This document shows positions 1 through 10,211 of a stretch of 64,000 nucleotides of DNA, in pieces. The notes under the pieces were generated by a model. That model was not told where the DNA came from and ran no database searches. It saw only the letters and a program-made list of their open reading frames with translations. The DNA lies in the NCBI GenBank assembly GCA_902631265.1, contig CACOXX010000002.1, positions 18,963-82,962 on the forward strand, given 5' to 3'. Origin of the DNA: an uncultured Pelagibacteraceae bacterium. Lineage in GTDB: Bacteria; Pseudomonadota; Alphaproteobacteria; Pelagibacterales; Pelagibacteraceae. The position numbers and the translations under genes are program-made. The stretch's first letter is position 1; the number at the start of each line of letters is the position of its first letter.

Positions 1-225
1 TTCTTTAATAACGTTAATTTTTTTATCCCCTGCTGAAGCTAGTACAACTGTAAATTCATTTTTCTCTTCTGCAGGTGCTCCTCCAGCTGCAGCTCCTGCT
101 GCTGGTGCTGCTACTGCTGCTGCAGCTGTCACACCCCATTTTTCCTCAAGTTGCTTTGATAGTTCTGCTGCTTCTACAACAGTTAATTTTGATAGTTCGT
201 CTATGATTTTATTTAAGTCCGCCAT
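1..225 (-). CDS. rplL: 50S ribosomal protein L7/L12 (partial, runs off left edge)
   Basis: Reverse-strand translation from the ATG at 225: [32 protein letters not shown]...[24 protein letters not shown]; Ala-rich hinge typical of L12; downstream of rplJ. Confidence 0.95.
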   Translation of the reverse strand, partial: MADLNKIIDELSKLTVVEAAELSKQLEEKWGVTAAAAVAAPAAGAAAGGAPAEEKNEFTVVLASAGDKKINVIKE

Positions 226-242
226 AACAAATATGTCCTAAG

Positions 243-752
243 TTATTTTTTTGATTTTTCGAGCGCTAAAATAGCGATTTTTGAGCCAGGTGCAAGCAAA
301 ATACTTGCGATTTTTTGTGCAGGAGAGCTCAAAATACCAACGATTTTTGCTCTTGCCTCATCTAAAGACGGCAAAGTTGCAATATTTTTAATACCCGCAA
401 CATCTAATAAGTCTTTACCCATTATACCGCCAAGAATTTTCAGATTTTGATTCTCTTTTGAAAAATTAGTTAAAATTTTTGCTGAAGTTATTGCGTCATC
501 TGACATTGCAACAGCTGTTGGACCTGAGAATAAGTTTGATAAATCTTTTCTACTCGTCTTTTCAAGTGCTAATTTTGTAATTCTATTTTTTGTGATTTTA
601 AATTGTATTCCATGTTCACGCATTTTTTTTCTTAATTCATCAAGTTGTTTTACTGTTAAACCTTGATAATGAGCTACAATAACAGCTTCTGCTTTATCTA
701 GCTGTGAAGACATTTCGCTAATGTAAACCTGTTTTTTTTCTTTACTCATCAT
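243..752 (-). CDS. rplJ: 50S ribosomal protein L10
   Basis: Protein pattern (AEAVIVAHYQGLTVKQLDELRKKMREHG...KNRITKLAL) and rplKAJL order. Confidence 0.95.
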   Translation of the reverse strand: MMSKEKKQVYISEMSSQLDKAEAVIVAHYQGLTVKQLDELRKKMREHGIQFKITKNRITKLALEKTSRKDLSNLFSGPTAVAMSDDAITSAKILTNFSKENQNLKILGGIMGKDLLDVAGIKNIATLPSLDEARAKIVGILSSPAQKIASILLAPGSKIAILALEKSKK

Positions 753-754
753 GA

Positions 755-1444
755 TTAAAAACTCTTTTCTAATTTTATCTTATATGAAACACCCATTGTA
801 GAGGTAATGTAAGTAGATTTGATTAAATCTCCTTTTATTGTAAGATTTGATTTTTCTTTCTCAAGTGAACTAATGACTGCGTTGAAATTTTTGATTAGTT
901 TTTCGTCAGAAAAAGATTTTTTTCCTATACTTAGACCAATGTTCCCGTCTTTGTCATTTTTTAATTCGACTTGACCAGCTTTTGCATTCTTTACTGCTTC
1001 ACCAATTTTTTCCGTGACTGTTCCTAACTTAGGATTAGGCATTAACCCTTTAGGTCCTAAAACTTTACCTAACTTTGATAGTTTAATCATCATAGATGAT
1101 GAGCAAATTAATTTTTCAAAATTCATTTCTCCATTTTTTATTTTTTCAATTAATTCATCACCACCAACAAGATCTGCACCAGAGTCCTTTGCTTCTTTTA
1201 ATTTTCCTTCCTCGCATACAACAGCAACTTTTACTTTTTTGCCTGTTCCGCTTGGAAGATTAACCATAGATCTTAAATTAATTTCATTTTTTTTTTGTTT
1301 GTTGTTAATTAAAATATTTATATCTAGAGACTCATCAAACTTTGTAGTGCAATTTTCCTTAACTTTAGATAACAAATTATTTATAGGCTCGGCCTTTAAA
1401 GTATTTGTATTTTTTGGGAGCTTTTTAAATCTTTTTGAACTCAT
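755..1444 (-). CDS. rplA: 50S ribosomal protein L1
   Basis: L1 motifs (GADLVGGDELIEKI, KLGKVLGPKGLMPNPKLGTVT) and operon position. Confidence 0.96.
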   Translation of the reverse strand: MSSKRFKKLPKNTNTLKAEPINNLLSKVKENCTTKFDESLDINILINNKQKKNEINLRSMVNLPSGTGKKVKVAVVCEEGKLKEAKDSGADLVGGDELIEKIKNGEMNFEKLICSSSMMIKLSKLGKVLGPKGLMPNPKLGTVTEKIGEAVKNAKAGQVELKNDKDGNIGLSIGKKSFSDEKLIKNFNAVISSLEKEKSNLTIKGDLIKSTYITSTMGVSYKIKLEKSF

Positions 1445-1872
1445 TAATCTTTTACCTCAATGCCCATTGATCTTGCAGAGCCAGCTATTATTTTTACAGC
1501 TTCTTCTAAATCATGAGCATTTAGATCAACCATCTTCTTTTTTGCTATTTCTTCTGCTTGTTTTTTTGTAATTGATGCAACGATATTTCTTCCAGGTTCT
1601 TGTGAACCACTTTTTAATTTTGCTGCTTCTTTAATAAAGTGAGATGCTGGAGGTGATTTTATTATAAAATCAAATTTTTTGTCTTTATAAACAGTTATTA
1701 CAACAGGGACTGGTTTGCCCATAAAGTTTTTTGTTTTTTCATTAAATGCTTTACAAAATTCCATAATATTTATACCTCTTTGACCTAAAGCAGGTCCAAC
1801 TGGTGGTGCAGGATTAGCTTGACCTCCATTTATTTGTAATTTTACATATCCGCTTATTTCTTTTTTAGCCAT
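1444..1872 (-). CDS. rplK: 50S ribosomal protein L11
   Basis: L11 motif [29 protein letters not shown]. Confidence 0.97.
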   Translation of the reverse strand: MAKKEISGYVKLQINGGQANPAPPVGPALGQRGINIMEFCKAFNEKTKNFMGKPVPVVITVYKDKKFDFIIKSPPASHFIKEAAKLKSGSQEPGRNIVASITKKQAEEIAKKKMVDLNAHDLEEAVKIIAGSARSMGIEVKD

Positions 1873-2402
1873 TAGCTTACTTTCTCAATTTGATTAAATT
1901 CTAAATCTACAGGTGTTGGTCTTCCAAAAATAGATACTGAAACTTTTACTCTTGATTTTTCTTCATCTATATCCTCAATCATACCAGAAAAAGATGCAAA
2001 AGGACCATCTACTACTTGAACTTTTTCCCCTACAGAATAATCTATTGTTGATTTCGATTGTGCGACACCATCTTTTATTTGACCTAAAATTTTTTCTATT
2101 TCCTTATCAGATACTGGAACAGGAATGCCCTTGCTCCCTAAAAAACCACTAACCTTTTTTATTCCTTTTATCATATGATAAATATTATTGTCCATTTCGC
2201 TCTTAATTAGCACATATCCAGGAAAATACTTCTTTTTTCTTTGAACTCTTTTACCACGTTTAACCTCAGTAACATCATGCGTTGGAACTACAATTTCCTC
2301 GAATTTGTCGGATATTTTAGCTTTATCAGCCTCCTCTTTAATTAATTGAGCTACTTTATTTTCGAAGCTTGAATGCGATTGAACTATGTACCAATTTTTC
2401 AT
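1872..2402 (-). CDS. nusG: transcription termination/antitermination factor NusG
   Basis: NGN start ([14 protein letters not shown]) and KOW region ([23 protein letters not shown]). Confidence 0.96.
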   Translation of the reverse strand: MKNWYIVQSHSSFENKVAQLIKEEADKAKISDKFEEIVVPTHDVTEVKRGKRVQRKKKYFPGYVLIKSEMDNNIYHMIKGIKKVSGFLGSKGIPVPVSDKEIEKILGQIKDGVAQSKSTIDYSVGEKVQVVDGPFASFSGMIEDIDEEKSRVKVSVSIFGRPTPVDLEFNQIEKVS

Positions 2403-2593
2403 TAAATTCCTATGTTAAGAATAATATCTAAAAAAAATTTATAAAATTGATCAATTAGTAAAAAAAACAATGATGCTATTATAGCCATTATTGCTACCAT
2501 AATAGTTCCTTGAATAGTTTCTTTGCCAGTTGGCCAAGTAACTTTGAAGGCTTCTTGTTTCACTTCTTGAAAAAATTTTAATGGGTTTTTCAT
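2402..2593 (-). CDS. secE: preprotein translocase subunit SecE
   Basis: Small single-TM protein, NPLKFFQEVKQEAFKVTWPTGKET, next to nusG. Confidence 0.93.
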   Translation of the reverse strand: MKNPLKFFQEVKQEAFKVTWPTGKETIQGTIMVAIMAIIASLFFLLIDQFYKFFLDIILNIGI

Positions 2594-2612
2594 TTTTTAT
2601 TCTCCATTATTT

Positions 2613-2688
2613 TGGCAGGAGCGGAGGGAATCGAACCCCCAACCTCCGGTTTTGGAGACCGGCGCTCTACCAATTGAGCTACACTCCT
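2613..2688 (-). tRNA. tRNA-Trp (CCA), 3' CCA encoded
   Basis: Reverse complement AGGAGTGTAGCTCAATTGGTAGAGCGCCGGTCTCCAAAACCGGAGGTTGGGGGTTCGATTCCCTCCGCTCCTGCCA folds as a cloverleaf. Confidence 0.97.
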
Positions 2689-2696
2689 AAGGGAGT

Positions 2697-3887
2697 TTAC
2701 TCTATTATTTTCGTAACTACTCCTGCACCTACAGTTCTACCACCTTCTCTAATCGCAAAGTTTAACTTTTCGCTCATAGCAATTGGTGTAATTAGTTTGA
2801 CTGTAAACTTAGCATCATCACCTGGCATTACCATTTCAGTGCCTGAAGGTAATTCTACTTCACCAGTAACGTCTGTAGTTCTAAAATAAAACTGGGGTCT
2901 ATATTTTGTAAAGAATGGAGTGTGTCTTCCACCCTCTTCTTTTTTCAAAACATAAGCCTGAGCCTCGAATTTCGTGTGAGGAGTTACAGATCCTGGCTTA
3001 CATAATACTTGACCTCTTTCTACATCTGTTCTTTCAACACCTCTTAACAGAGCACCAATATTATCTCCTGCTTCTCCTGTATCGAGAATTTTTCTGAACA
3101 TCTCAACACCAGTGCAAACTGATTTTTTTGTTTCTCTGATACCGACTATTTCAATTTCTTCACCAGTTTTAACAACACCTTGTTCTACTCTTCCTGTAAC
3201 GACTGTTCCTCTACCAGAAATTGAGAATACATCTTCAACAGGCATTAAAAAAGGTTTGTCTTTTGGTCTGTCAGGTTGAGGAATAAAATCATCTACTGCT
3301 TTCATGAGTTCCATGATTGCGTTTTTTCCAATTGCATCATCTTTACCTTCGACAGCCGCTAATGCAGATCCTTTAATAATTGGAGTTTTATCTCCTGGAA
3401 ATTTATAAGAAGTTAATAATTCTTTAATTTCTTCTTCGACCAAGTCAATCATTTCTTTATCATCCACTTGATCAACTTTGTTTAAGAAAACTACAATTGC
3501 TGGAACACCAACTTGTCTAGCTAAAAGAATGTGCTCTTTCGTTTGTGGCATTGGACCATCTGCTGCGTTTACAACAAGAATTGCTCCGTCCATTTGTGCT
3601 GCACCAGTAATCATATTTTTTACATAGTCAGCGTGACCTGGACAATCTACGTGTGCGTAGTGTCTTTTTTCAGTTTCATACTCAACATGAGCTGTTGAAA
3701 TTGTAATACCTCTTTCTTTTTCTTCAGGGGCTTTATCAATTTGGTCATAAGCTGTGAACTGTGCTCCACCTTTTTCTGATAACACTTTTGTTATTGCTGC
3801 AGTTAAAGTTGTTTTACCATGGTCTACGTGTCCAATTGTACCTATGTTACAATGTGGTTTACTTCTATTAAATTTTTCTTTCGACAT
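2697..3887 (-). CDS. tuf: elongation factor Tu
   Basis: [49 protein letters not shown]. Confidence 0.98.
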   Translation of the reverse strand: MSKEKFNRSKPHCNIGTIGHVDHGKTTLTAAITKVLSEKGGAQFTAYDQIDKAPEEKERGITISTAHVEYETEKRHYAHVDCPGHADYVKNMITGAAQMDGAILVVNAADGPMPQTKEHILLARQVGVPAIVVFLNKVDQVDDKEMIDLVEEEIKELLTSYKFPGDKTPIIKGSALAAVEGKDDAIGKNAIMELMKAVDDFIPQPDRPKDKPFLMPVEDVFSISGRGTVVTGRVEQGVVKTGEEIEIVGIRETKKSVCTGVEMFRKILDTGEAGDNIGALLRGVERTDVERGQVLCKPGSVTPHTKFEAQAYVLKKEEGGRHTPFFTKYRPQFYFRTTDVTGEVELPSGTEMVMPGDDAKFTVKLITPIAMSEKLNFAIREGGRTVGAGVVTKIIE

Positions 3888-3923
3888 TCTTTTATCCTTA
3901 CTTTTCTATTTGTTTTAATAATT

Positions 3924-3997
3924 TGGAGCGGGTAAAGGGAATCGAACCCTTACATCCAGCTTGGAAGGCTAGCGTTCTACCATTGAACTACACCCGC
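3924..3997 (-). tRNA. tRNA-Gly (TCC)
   Basis: Reverse complement GCGGGTGTAGTTCAATGGTAGAACGCTAGCCTTCCAAGCTGGATGTAAGGGTTCGATTCCCTTTACCCGCTCCA. Confidence 0.97.
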
Positions 3998-4036
3998 AAA
4001 ACCAAGTTAACACTCCAATTGTTTAAATGTTTTGAA

Positions 4037-4122
<86 letters not shown>

Positions 4123-4176
4123 TAAAATATAGGGGAAAGCGTCCCCTTGTTCAAAAAACCTTTAAACAACAGGGGT

Positions 4177-4204
4177 TTTATATATTTTTATTAAACAATT
4201 GCAA
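4177..4204 (-). promoter_or_regulatory. candidate sigma70-type promoter for the tRNA-Tyr/tRNA-Gly/tuf transcription unit
   Basis: On the minus strand TTGCAA (4204-4199), 16-nt spacer, TATAAA (4182-4177), upstream of tRNA-Tyr. Confidence 0.45.
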
Positions 4205-4256
4205 TATGTGAAATAATAAGAAAATACTAAAAAAATTAGGTAAAAATGCAGAAAAT

Positions 4257-5003
4257 ATGACTAATACAAACTTTTTTATTGTTGGAAAGCATCCTGTAAT
4301 GGAAGCTCTAAAAAACCCTCAAAGAAAGGTATTGAGACTATTTTTAACTGAAGAAAGTAAAAAGAATATTCACAGATTAAGTCCAAAAAGAAATTTACTA
4401 AAAGACGTGAAGGTTTTTTTTAAAACAAAAAAAGAATTAGATAAATATTGTAAAAATGAGCAAATTCTACATCAGGGATACGTTGCGGAAGTTGAGAAAT
4501 TAGAAGAAAAAAGTTTAAAAGAATTTATTAAAACTAAAAGCAATGTAACTTTAGCTTGTTTAGATGGTGTAACGGATCCGAGAAATATTGGTTCGGTAAT
4601 AAGAAGTGCTACGTCATTTAATATTGATGGAATTATTGTAAAAGAAAGATTATTCCCTGAAAGTAGCAAATCTATGTATAAAGCTAGTTCTGGTTCAATT
4701 GAGTACATCAACATTTTTAAAGTCGCAAATATAAATAGTACATTAAAATTTCTTAGAGAAAAAAATTTTTGGGTTTATGGTTTTTCATCAGATGGTAGTG
4801 AAGATTTCACAAGTTATGACTGGAAAGGTAATAATGTGCTTTTGTTTGGATCTGAGGGACATGGATTAAAAGAAAAAACATCAAAATATATTGATTATCC
4901 CGTAAAAATAAAAATAAACGATAAAATTGAAAGTTTAAACATTGCAAATAGTGCCTCTGTTGTTTTTTTTCATATAAACAAAGCAAAAAAAAATCTTGAT
5001 TAG
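4257..5003 (+). CDS. rlmB: 23S rRNA (guanosine-2'-O-)-methyltransferase, SpoU/TrmH family
   Basis: SPOUT motifs DGVTDPRNIGSVIRSA, LLFGSEGHGL, LNIANSASVVFF. Confidence 0.88.
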   Translation: MTNTNFFIVGKHPVMEALKNPQRKVLRLFLTEESKKNIHRLSPKRNLLKDVKVFFKTKKELDKYCKNEQILHQGYVAEVEKLEEKSLKEFIKTKSNVTLACLDGVTDPRNIGSVIRSATSFNIDGIIVKERLFPESSKSMYKASSGSIEYINIFKVANINSTLKFLREKNFWVYGFSSDGSEDFTSYDWKGNNVLLFGSEGHGLKEKTSKYIDYPVKIKINDKIESLNIANSASVVFFHINKAKKNLD

Positions 5004-5031
5004 TAATAAAATTATTATATTAAAAGTCTAT

Positions 5032-5107
5032 GCCCTTGTAGCTCAGCTGGTAGAGCAATTGATTTGTAATCAATAGGTCCGCGGTTCGAGTCCGTGCGGG
5101 GGCACCA
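5032..5107 (+). tRNA. tRNA-Thr (TGT)
   Basis: GCCCTTGTAGCTCAGCTGGTAGAGCAATTGATTTGTAATCAATAGGTCCGCGGTTCGAGTCCGTGCGGGGGCACCA. Confidence 0.96.
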
Positions 5108-5108
5108 C

Positions 5109-5876
5109 TTAAAGTTCTTTTCTTAATTTTTCAATACTTATTTTTTTTTGAAGACTTCTATTCTTGTCATACATTAAACTAAATTGAATATTTTTGTTTT
5201 TTTTTATTGTAATTTGTTTGGCATTTCTAACTTCAAAATTATCTGCTACAGCACTTATAGGCCTTTTAGCAGGATTAAGATTTCTAATTGTAATTTGAGA
5301 GTTATCATTAACTATTCTAGGCTTCCATCTTCTTGGCCTAAATGCACTTATTGGTGCAATTGATAATTGTTTAGAATTTAAACTTAATATTGGGCCGTGT
5401 ACTGAAAGATTATAAGCGGTGCTTCCGGCTGGAGTGGATACAAGTACACCATCAGAAATTAATTCTTTAATAATTTGTTTTTTACCTTGATTTATTTTTA
5501 AAGATGCTGCTTGTCTACTTTGTCTGAGTATTGAGACTTCATTTATTGCAATCCCTTTTTTTGTAGTTCCATTCTTTGTTTTTACCCTCATAGTCAATGG
5601 AGATATCTTAATTTTTTTTGCTTGGAAAATTTTTTTGTATGTTTTGTCTTTATTAAATCTATTCATTAAAAATCCATAATTCCCAGAATTTATTCCGTAG
5701 AAAGGTTTTTTTAATCTATAATTCTTTTTTAAAGTTTGAAGCATAAAACCATCTCCACCAATAACAATTATTAAAGATGATTTTTTTAAGGAACTAGACT
5801 TAATTTTGTTTGTTAAGAAATTTTTAATTTTAAGTGATTTATTATTTATATCACTAATAATGTGGACTTTTTTCAT
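5109..5876 (-). CDS. nadK: NAD kinase
   Basis: IGGDGFMLQTLK, YGINSGNYGFLMN, PAGSTAYNLS. Confidence 0.9.
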   Translation of the reverse strand: MKKVHIISDINNKSLKIKNFLTNKIKSSSLKKSSLIIVIGGDGFMLQTLKKNYRLKKPFYGINSGNYGFLMNRFNKDKTYKKIFQAKKIKISPLTMRVKTKNGTTKKGIAINEVSILRQSRQAASLKINQGKKQIIKELISDGVLVSTPAGSTAYNLSVHGPILSLNSKQLSIAPISAFRPRRWKPRIVNDNSQITIRNLNPAKRPISAVADNFEVRNAKQITIKKNKNIQFSLMYDKNRSLQKKISIEKLRKEL

Positions 5877-6629
5877 TTAATTTTTTTTAAGATTGAATGA
5901 CGGTGACCCATAAAAACTAAATTTACCTAAGTGACTTAGTTCAGAAGTTAAATCAGCAAAAATTTTTCCACCTATATCTCTCCACAATGTTGAAAAATAA
6001 AAATCCTCAGATAGGTAATTAACATTTCCTTTTTTGTCTTTATAATTTCCTACTTTAAAAAAGTCATAACAGTTATCTGAACCCGATAATATGGAACTTG
6101 GTCGTGGAGTAAATTTTAGATCTGAATAATTGTCCTTTAATTTTAAAAAAACTTCTTTTTTAATCAACATAAATCCAGTTGCGCCCTCTTTGACCTCTGT
6201 AAAACCATTGGATAACTTTATTTTTGAAGGATCAATGAAATTTACATTATAGTTCATTAAATTTTGAGGTTTAACAGTTTTGCTATCTAGTGATTTTAAT
6301 CTTTCCCAATTAATCCCCTTAGTTGGATAAACACCACAAACCAAATCTTTATTAAAATCCAATAATCTCTCAAAATTTTTATGACTAAATCCTATGTCTG
6401 CATCTAAAAAAAATAAATGAGTTCCACCAAATTCTTCATCATCTAAAAATTTTGTAACTATTGTATTTCTTGCTCGTGATACTAAAGAGTCTTTTGAAAT
6501 AAAATAAAATTTATACGCTATATTTTTTTTACTAAACCATTGAATAAGATCAATTATTCCAGTTAATGTGATATGAGAAATATTTCCCTCATACAAAGGC
6601 ATGCCGATAAATATTTTCTGTTTACTCAT
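5877..6629 (-). CDS. glycosyltransferase, GT-A fold-like
   Basis: MPLYEGNISH..., SRARNTIVTKFL..., THLFFLDADIGF (DxD-like), CGVYP. Confidence 0.65.
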   Translation of the reverse strand: MSKQKIFIGMPLYEGNISHITLTGIIDLIQWFSKKNIAYKFYFISKDSLVSRARNTIVTKFLDDEEFGGTHLFFLDADIGFSHKNFERLLDFNKDLVCGVYPTKGINWERLKSLDSKTVKPQNLMNYNVNFIDPSKIKLSNGFTEVKEGATGFMLIKKEVFLKLKDNYSDLKFTPRPSSILSGSDNCYDFFKVGNYKDKKGNVNYLSEDFYFSTLWRDIGGKIFADLTSELSHLGKFSFYGSPSFNLKKN

Positions 6630-6638
6630 TTATTTTTA

Positions 6639-6724
6639 TGGTGCCCTCGGCCAGACTCGAACTGGCACTCCCAAAAGGGCAAGGATTTTAAGTCCTTTGT
6701 GTCTACCAATTTCACCACGAGGGC
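6639..6724 (-). tRNA. tRNA-Leu (TAA)
   Basis: Reverse complement GCCCTCGTGGTGAAATTGGTAGACACAAAGGACTTAAAATCCTTGCCCTTTTGGGAGTGCCAGTTCGAGTCTGGCCGAGGGCACCA. Confidence 0.97.
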
Positions 6725-6813
6725 ATTCATCATTATCATTAGTGTTTATGCTAATATTTATAATTCAACAAGTCTTATAAGTAAATTTTTTTTATTTATC
6801 TGTTAGTTATAAG

Positions 6814-9219
6814 TTATCTTGCTAATCTCAGTTTACTCGATGAGATATAAGCCATCAAATAAAAAAATATTGCCAGTAAGTATAAAAATTTAAAGCCAAA
6901 ATACATAGAGTTATATTCTAATAAACCACCAACGATTGCGCCTAATATATTGCATGATAGAGCGTTGGCTGTTGATCCATATCTTACTAACTCTTTCGAA
7001 AAAGCTAATCCTGAAAAAAATACGGGAAATGTTAAAACTATTGGAATTAAAAATTTTAAAAGGATAATTGGATAACTGTAAAAATTTATAAATGTTACTG
7101 AATAACTTAAAAAAAGAGATAGAATTAAAAAAAAATAAATCTGATTTATACTTATTTTAATGCCTTTAATTATAAATAAGTTGGCTAAGTAAGCCATAGA
7201 TAAAATGGCTGTAATTACAATGCTCACTACAAACCAAGTACTACCGTAAATTTTTGCAAGTTCGGTTATGCCCTTGGTCTCCATTAACATAAAACCAACA
7301 CCAAGGAAAAAACTTGGAAAAGAAAATTTACTCAAACTCATTTTTGTTAAATTTTTTAAAAAAAACCACGATATTAAAAAAATTACTGAAATTAATACAA
7401 CGTAAGAAACTGGATAAATTCTGTAAGACATGTAAAAAAATGGCCAATCATCTGTTGAGACATCAACATCTTCATAATATTTTAGATCTTTAAATACGTT
7501 TGTTTCAACAAAATTTGACTTTGATAAGTCTAAGGAAAGGTCATTATTGGATACAACAAATGAGTAAATGCCTTCTATAAAATTTTTATCATCTGTATTA
7601 TGAAATCTTGTCAAAATTTTAGGCTCTTTATCAAAATTCATTTTTAACATTTTAAAGATTTTATTACCCATTTGCTCGGTGGATACGGCGAAACTTAAAA
7701 ACATAACGCCATTTTCTTTCAATTTTTTTCTTGCTTCATAAAAAGACTCTACAGTATAAACATAGCTATCAAGTCTTACACCTCCTTTAGAAGATAAATT
7801 TGCATGAGAGTCTAAGACGCTATAAACAATTAAATCATATTTTTTATCAATTTCTTTTATAAAGTTTCTCGCATCATTAATGATTAACTTTACTCTTGGA
7901 TTCTTATACGGGTTTTCAGGATGGAATTTTTCTCCTAAATTAGCAACTAATGGATCTATTTCTACCGCATCAATATTTCCTTTTGAGTATCTAATTGCAG
8001 TAGCAACATCGTTACCAGTACCACTTCCAACTATTAATATATCTTTAAAATCATAATTTGTAGAAGTGAAAGGAATTATATAAAATTTATGCCATCCTGC
8101 ATTTTTTTTTTGGTTTATTTCATTAGATAAATCTATTGGTGTTTGTAACCATATATTGTTTGATTGTACTGTGATCGGGGTAAGTTGATCATTATTAAAT
8201 TTCACAGAAACATTTTGATAAGGAGAGTGTAGATCCATTTTACTAGTATCATTAAATATATTTAAACTCAAAATCAGTATTACAAATGTAAGACAACTAA
8301 ATTTTATATTCAATTTAAGATTAAATTGAAAAAAAATTAAAATTGAAAAAGAAATAACTAACCAAATTGTAGGTCCTGTCCAAAGAAATGAGAGTAACGT
8401 AAATAAACCTATTCCCGCAATAGCACCTATCAAATCATAACTGTATGCTTTTAAGGGATCAGTGTTTAACATTAATCTTGCCACTAAATGTCCTAAAGGA
8501 ATAAATGCTACTGCATTAAATAAAAAGATTACTGAAATAAAAAAATAAATTAACATTATATGCAATGATCCTACTGCAATTGATTGACCCATATTCCATA
8601 TTTCCGAAATAGGATTTTGAAAAAAAAGAGTTATTGGAGTATCTTTAAGTATATACATAAATGAAACTTGAAGAGCTACTAAAGGAAATGTCCAGTTTAA
8701 AGAATACAATCTTACCTTAGAAAAAGAATAGCCAATTCCTAGCCCTAAAAAACAAGACAAAAGACTTAAGTTTTTAAAATATGCAAATAATTGAAAGTAT
8801 GAAGAATGAATTCTAATAATTGCCAATTCAAGAAATAAGCCTAATCCTGCAGCTAGAGCAATCAAAACATATATATTATTTTTAAGAAATTCAGGTTTAA
8901 ATTCGTTTAATTGAAAAAAATCATAAAACTTGTTTGAAAAAATAATTTTTCTTGAATTTAATAAAAAAAAAATCATTAACAAAAAGAAAAAGAATCCAAT
9001 CATAACTTTGAAGTATTCTCTATCTACAGAGATTATTAACTCCTTAATACGATCACTTGTTTCTGATTTTATTACTGCCTCTAAAATACTGTCCAAACCG
9101 CTATTATATAATGATAAAAAAGGTTGTCCCGCAGATAAAATATAACTAACAATTACAATAGAAAAAAAAATTAATGTTAAGTTAATAAAGTTTTTTTTAA
9201 TCTTTGAGTTTTTGAGCAT
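6814..9219 (-). CDS. polytopic membrane protein with spermidine-synthase-like (Rossmann) domain
   Basis: Many hydrophobic TM segments flank a soluble domain with DILIVGSGTGNDVATAIRYSKGNIDAVEIDPLVANLG and DLIVYSVLDSHA. Confidence 0.75.
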   Translation of the reverse strand: MLKNSKIKKNFINLTLIFFSIVIVSYILSAGQPFLSLYNSGLDSILEAVIKSETSDRIKELIISVDREYFKVMIGFFFFLLMIFFLLNSRKIIFSNKFYDFFQLNEFKPEFLKNNIYVLIALAAGLGLFLELAIIRIHSSYFQLFAYFKNLSLLSCFLGLGIGYSFSKVRLYSLNWTFPLVALQVSFMYILKDTPITLFFQNPISEIWNMGQSIAVGSLHIMLIYFFISVIFLFNAVAFIPLGHLVARLMLNTDPLKAYSYDLIGAIAGIGLFTLLSFLWTGPTIWLVISFSILIFFQFNLKLNIKFSCLTFVILILSLNIFNDTSKMDLHSPYQNVSVKFNNDQLTPITVQSNNIWLQTPIDLSNEINQKKNAGWHKFYIIPFTSTNYDFKDILIVGSGTGNDVATAIRYSKGNIDAVEIDPLVANLGEKFHPENPYKNPRVKLIINDARNFIKEIDKKYDLIVYSVLDSHANLSSKGGVRLDSYVYTVESFYEARKKLKENGVMFLSFAVSTEQMGNKIFKMLKMNFDKEPKILTRFHNTDDKNFIEGIYSFVVSNNDLSLDLSKSNFVETNVFKDLKYYEDVDVSTDDWPFFYMSYRIYPVSYVVLISVIFLISWFFLKNLTKMSLSKFSFPSFFLGVGFMLMETKGITELAKIYGSTWFVVSIVITAILSMAYLANLFIIKGIKISINQIYFFLILSLFLSYSVTFINFYSYPIILLKFLIPIVLTFPVFFSGLAFSKELVRYGSTANALSCNILGAIVGGLLEYNSMYFGFKFLYLLAIFFYLMAYISSSKLRLAR

Positions 9220-9248
9220 TTAAGTTAGCTTAATACATTATTTTTATT

Positions 9249-10208
9249 ATGGCGGCAATTATTTCAGGAAAGTTAATTAAATTAGGAGCAAGTCAAAATG
9301 CTGTTGGTGGGACTGAATTGCTCGCTGAAAGATTGGCTAAAGGCACAAAAAAAGAACTCTTTAGAGACATAAATATTATATTTAATAGACCTGAGTTATA
9401 TGAGGGTTATTTGTCTAAAGGTAAGAATATCTTTAATTTCCAAGATTTGCCTAATGATAGAATGTACAAAAAATTCTTTGAAAGTGAAATGATTAATAAA
9501 TTTTCACATTTCGTTTTCAATAGCGAATATCAGAAAGAAGAGTTTTGTAAAAAATTTAATTTTAAAGAAAAAAGTGTTTCAGTAATAAAAAATTCCATCA
9601 ATCCAATTGAAATAAAACAAAAAAAATATAATGGAAAAGTAATTTTAATTTATCATACTACGCCACATAGAGGTTTAGAGCTTCTAGCACATTGTTTTCC
9701 AAAAATATTAGCCGAAAATGACAAAGTTTATTTAAAAGTTTTTTCAAGTCTTAAAATTTATGGTTGGGATGAAAAAGATAAAGTATTTGAACCTCTTTAC
9801 AAAAAATTAAGAGATATGAAAAATGTAGAATATAACTCAAATGTTTCTAATGAGGAAATTAGAAAACAACTAGTAAATTCACATATTTTCGCATATCCAA
9901 ATATTTGGCCTGAGTCATCTTGCATATCAGCAATTGAAGCTATGAGCGCTAAAAATTTATTGGTGCTACCTAACCTTGCGGCTCTTAAAGAAACCGCTAA
10001 CAAAAGTAAATTTTTATACAAATTCACTGATAATTCTTCAGATCACATTTACACTTTTCAAAAAGAGTTAACCCGAGCGATTCAATATGTCCAAAAACAG
10101 TCAGAGGATTATAAGTCTCATTTAGATGAATTAAAAATTTACGCTGATAAAAACTATAATTTAAATGAGTATTTAAAAAAATGGGAACAGGTTCTTTCTA
10201 ATAAATAA
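9249..10208 (+). CDS. glycosyltransferase family 4-like
   Basis: ILIYHTTPHRGLELLAHCFPKI, FAYPNIWPESSCISAIEAMSAKNLLVLPNLAAL. Confidence 0.8.
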   Translation: MAAIISGKLIKLGASQNAVGGTELLAERLAKGTKKELFRDINIIFNRPELYEGYLSKGKNIFNFQDLPNDRMYKKFFESEMINKFSHFVFNSEYQKEEFCKKFNFKEKSVSVIKNSINPIEIKQKKYNGKVILIYHTTPHRGLELLAHCFPKILAENDKVYLKVFSSLKIYGWDEKDKVFEPLYKKLRDMKNVEYNSNVSNEEIRKQLVNSHIFAYPNIWPESSCISAIEAMSAKNLLVLPNLAALKETANKSKFLYKFTDNSSDHIYTFQKELTRAIQYVQKQSEDYKSHLDELKIYADKNYNLNEYLKKWEQVLSNK

Positions 10209-10211
10209 CCT

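Noticed and set aside
1014-1571. 185-aa plus-strand ORF
   Set aside because: Antisense to rplA/rplK; low-complexity composition from AT-rich antisense of a conserved gene.
2581-2889. 102-aa plus-strand ORF
   Set aside because: Covers tRNA-Trp and the antisense of the tuf 3' end; not a real gene.
6573-6806. 77-aa plus-strand ORF
   Set aside because: Antisense of tRNA-Leu (CPRPDSNWHSQKG artefact).
8930-9145. 71-aa plus-strand ORF
   Set aside because: Antisense to the large membrane protein, Lys/Ile low complexity.
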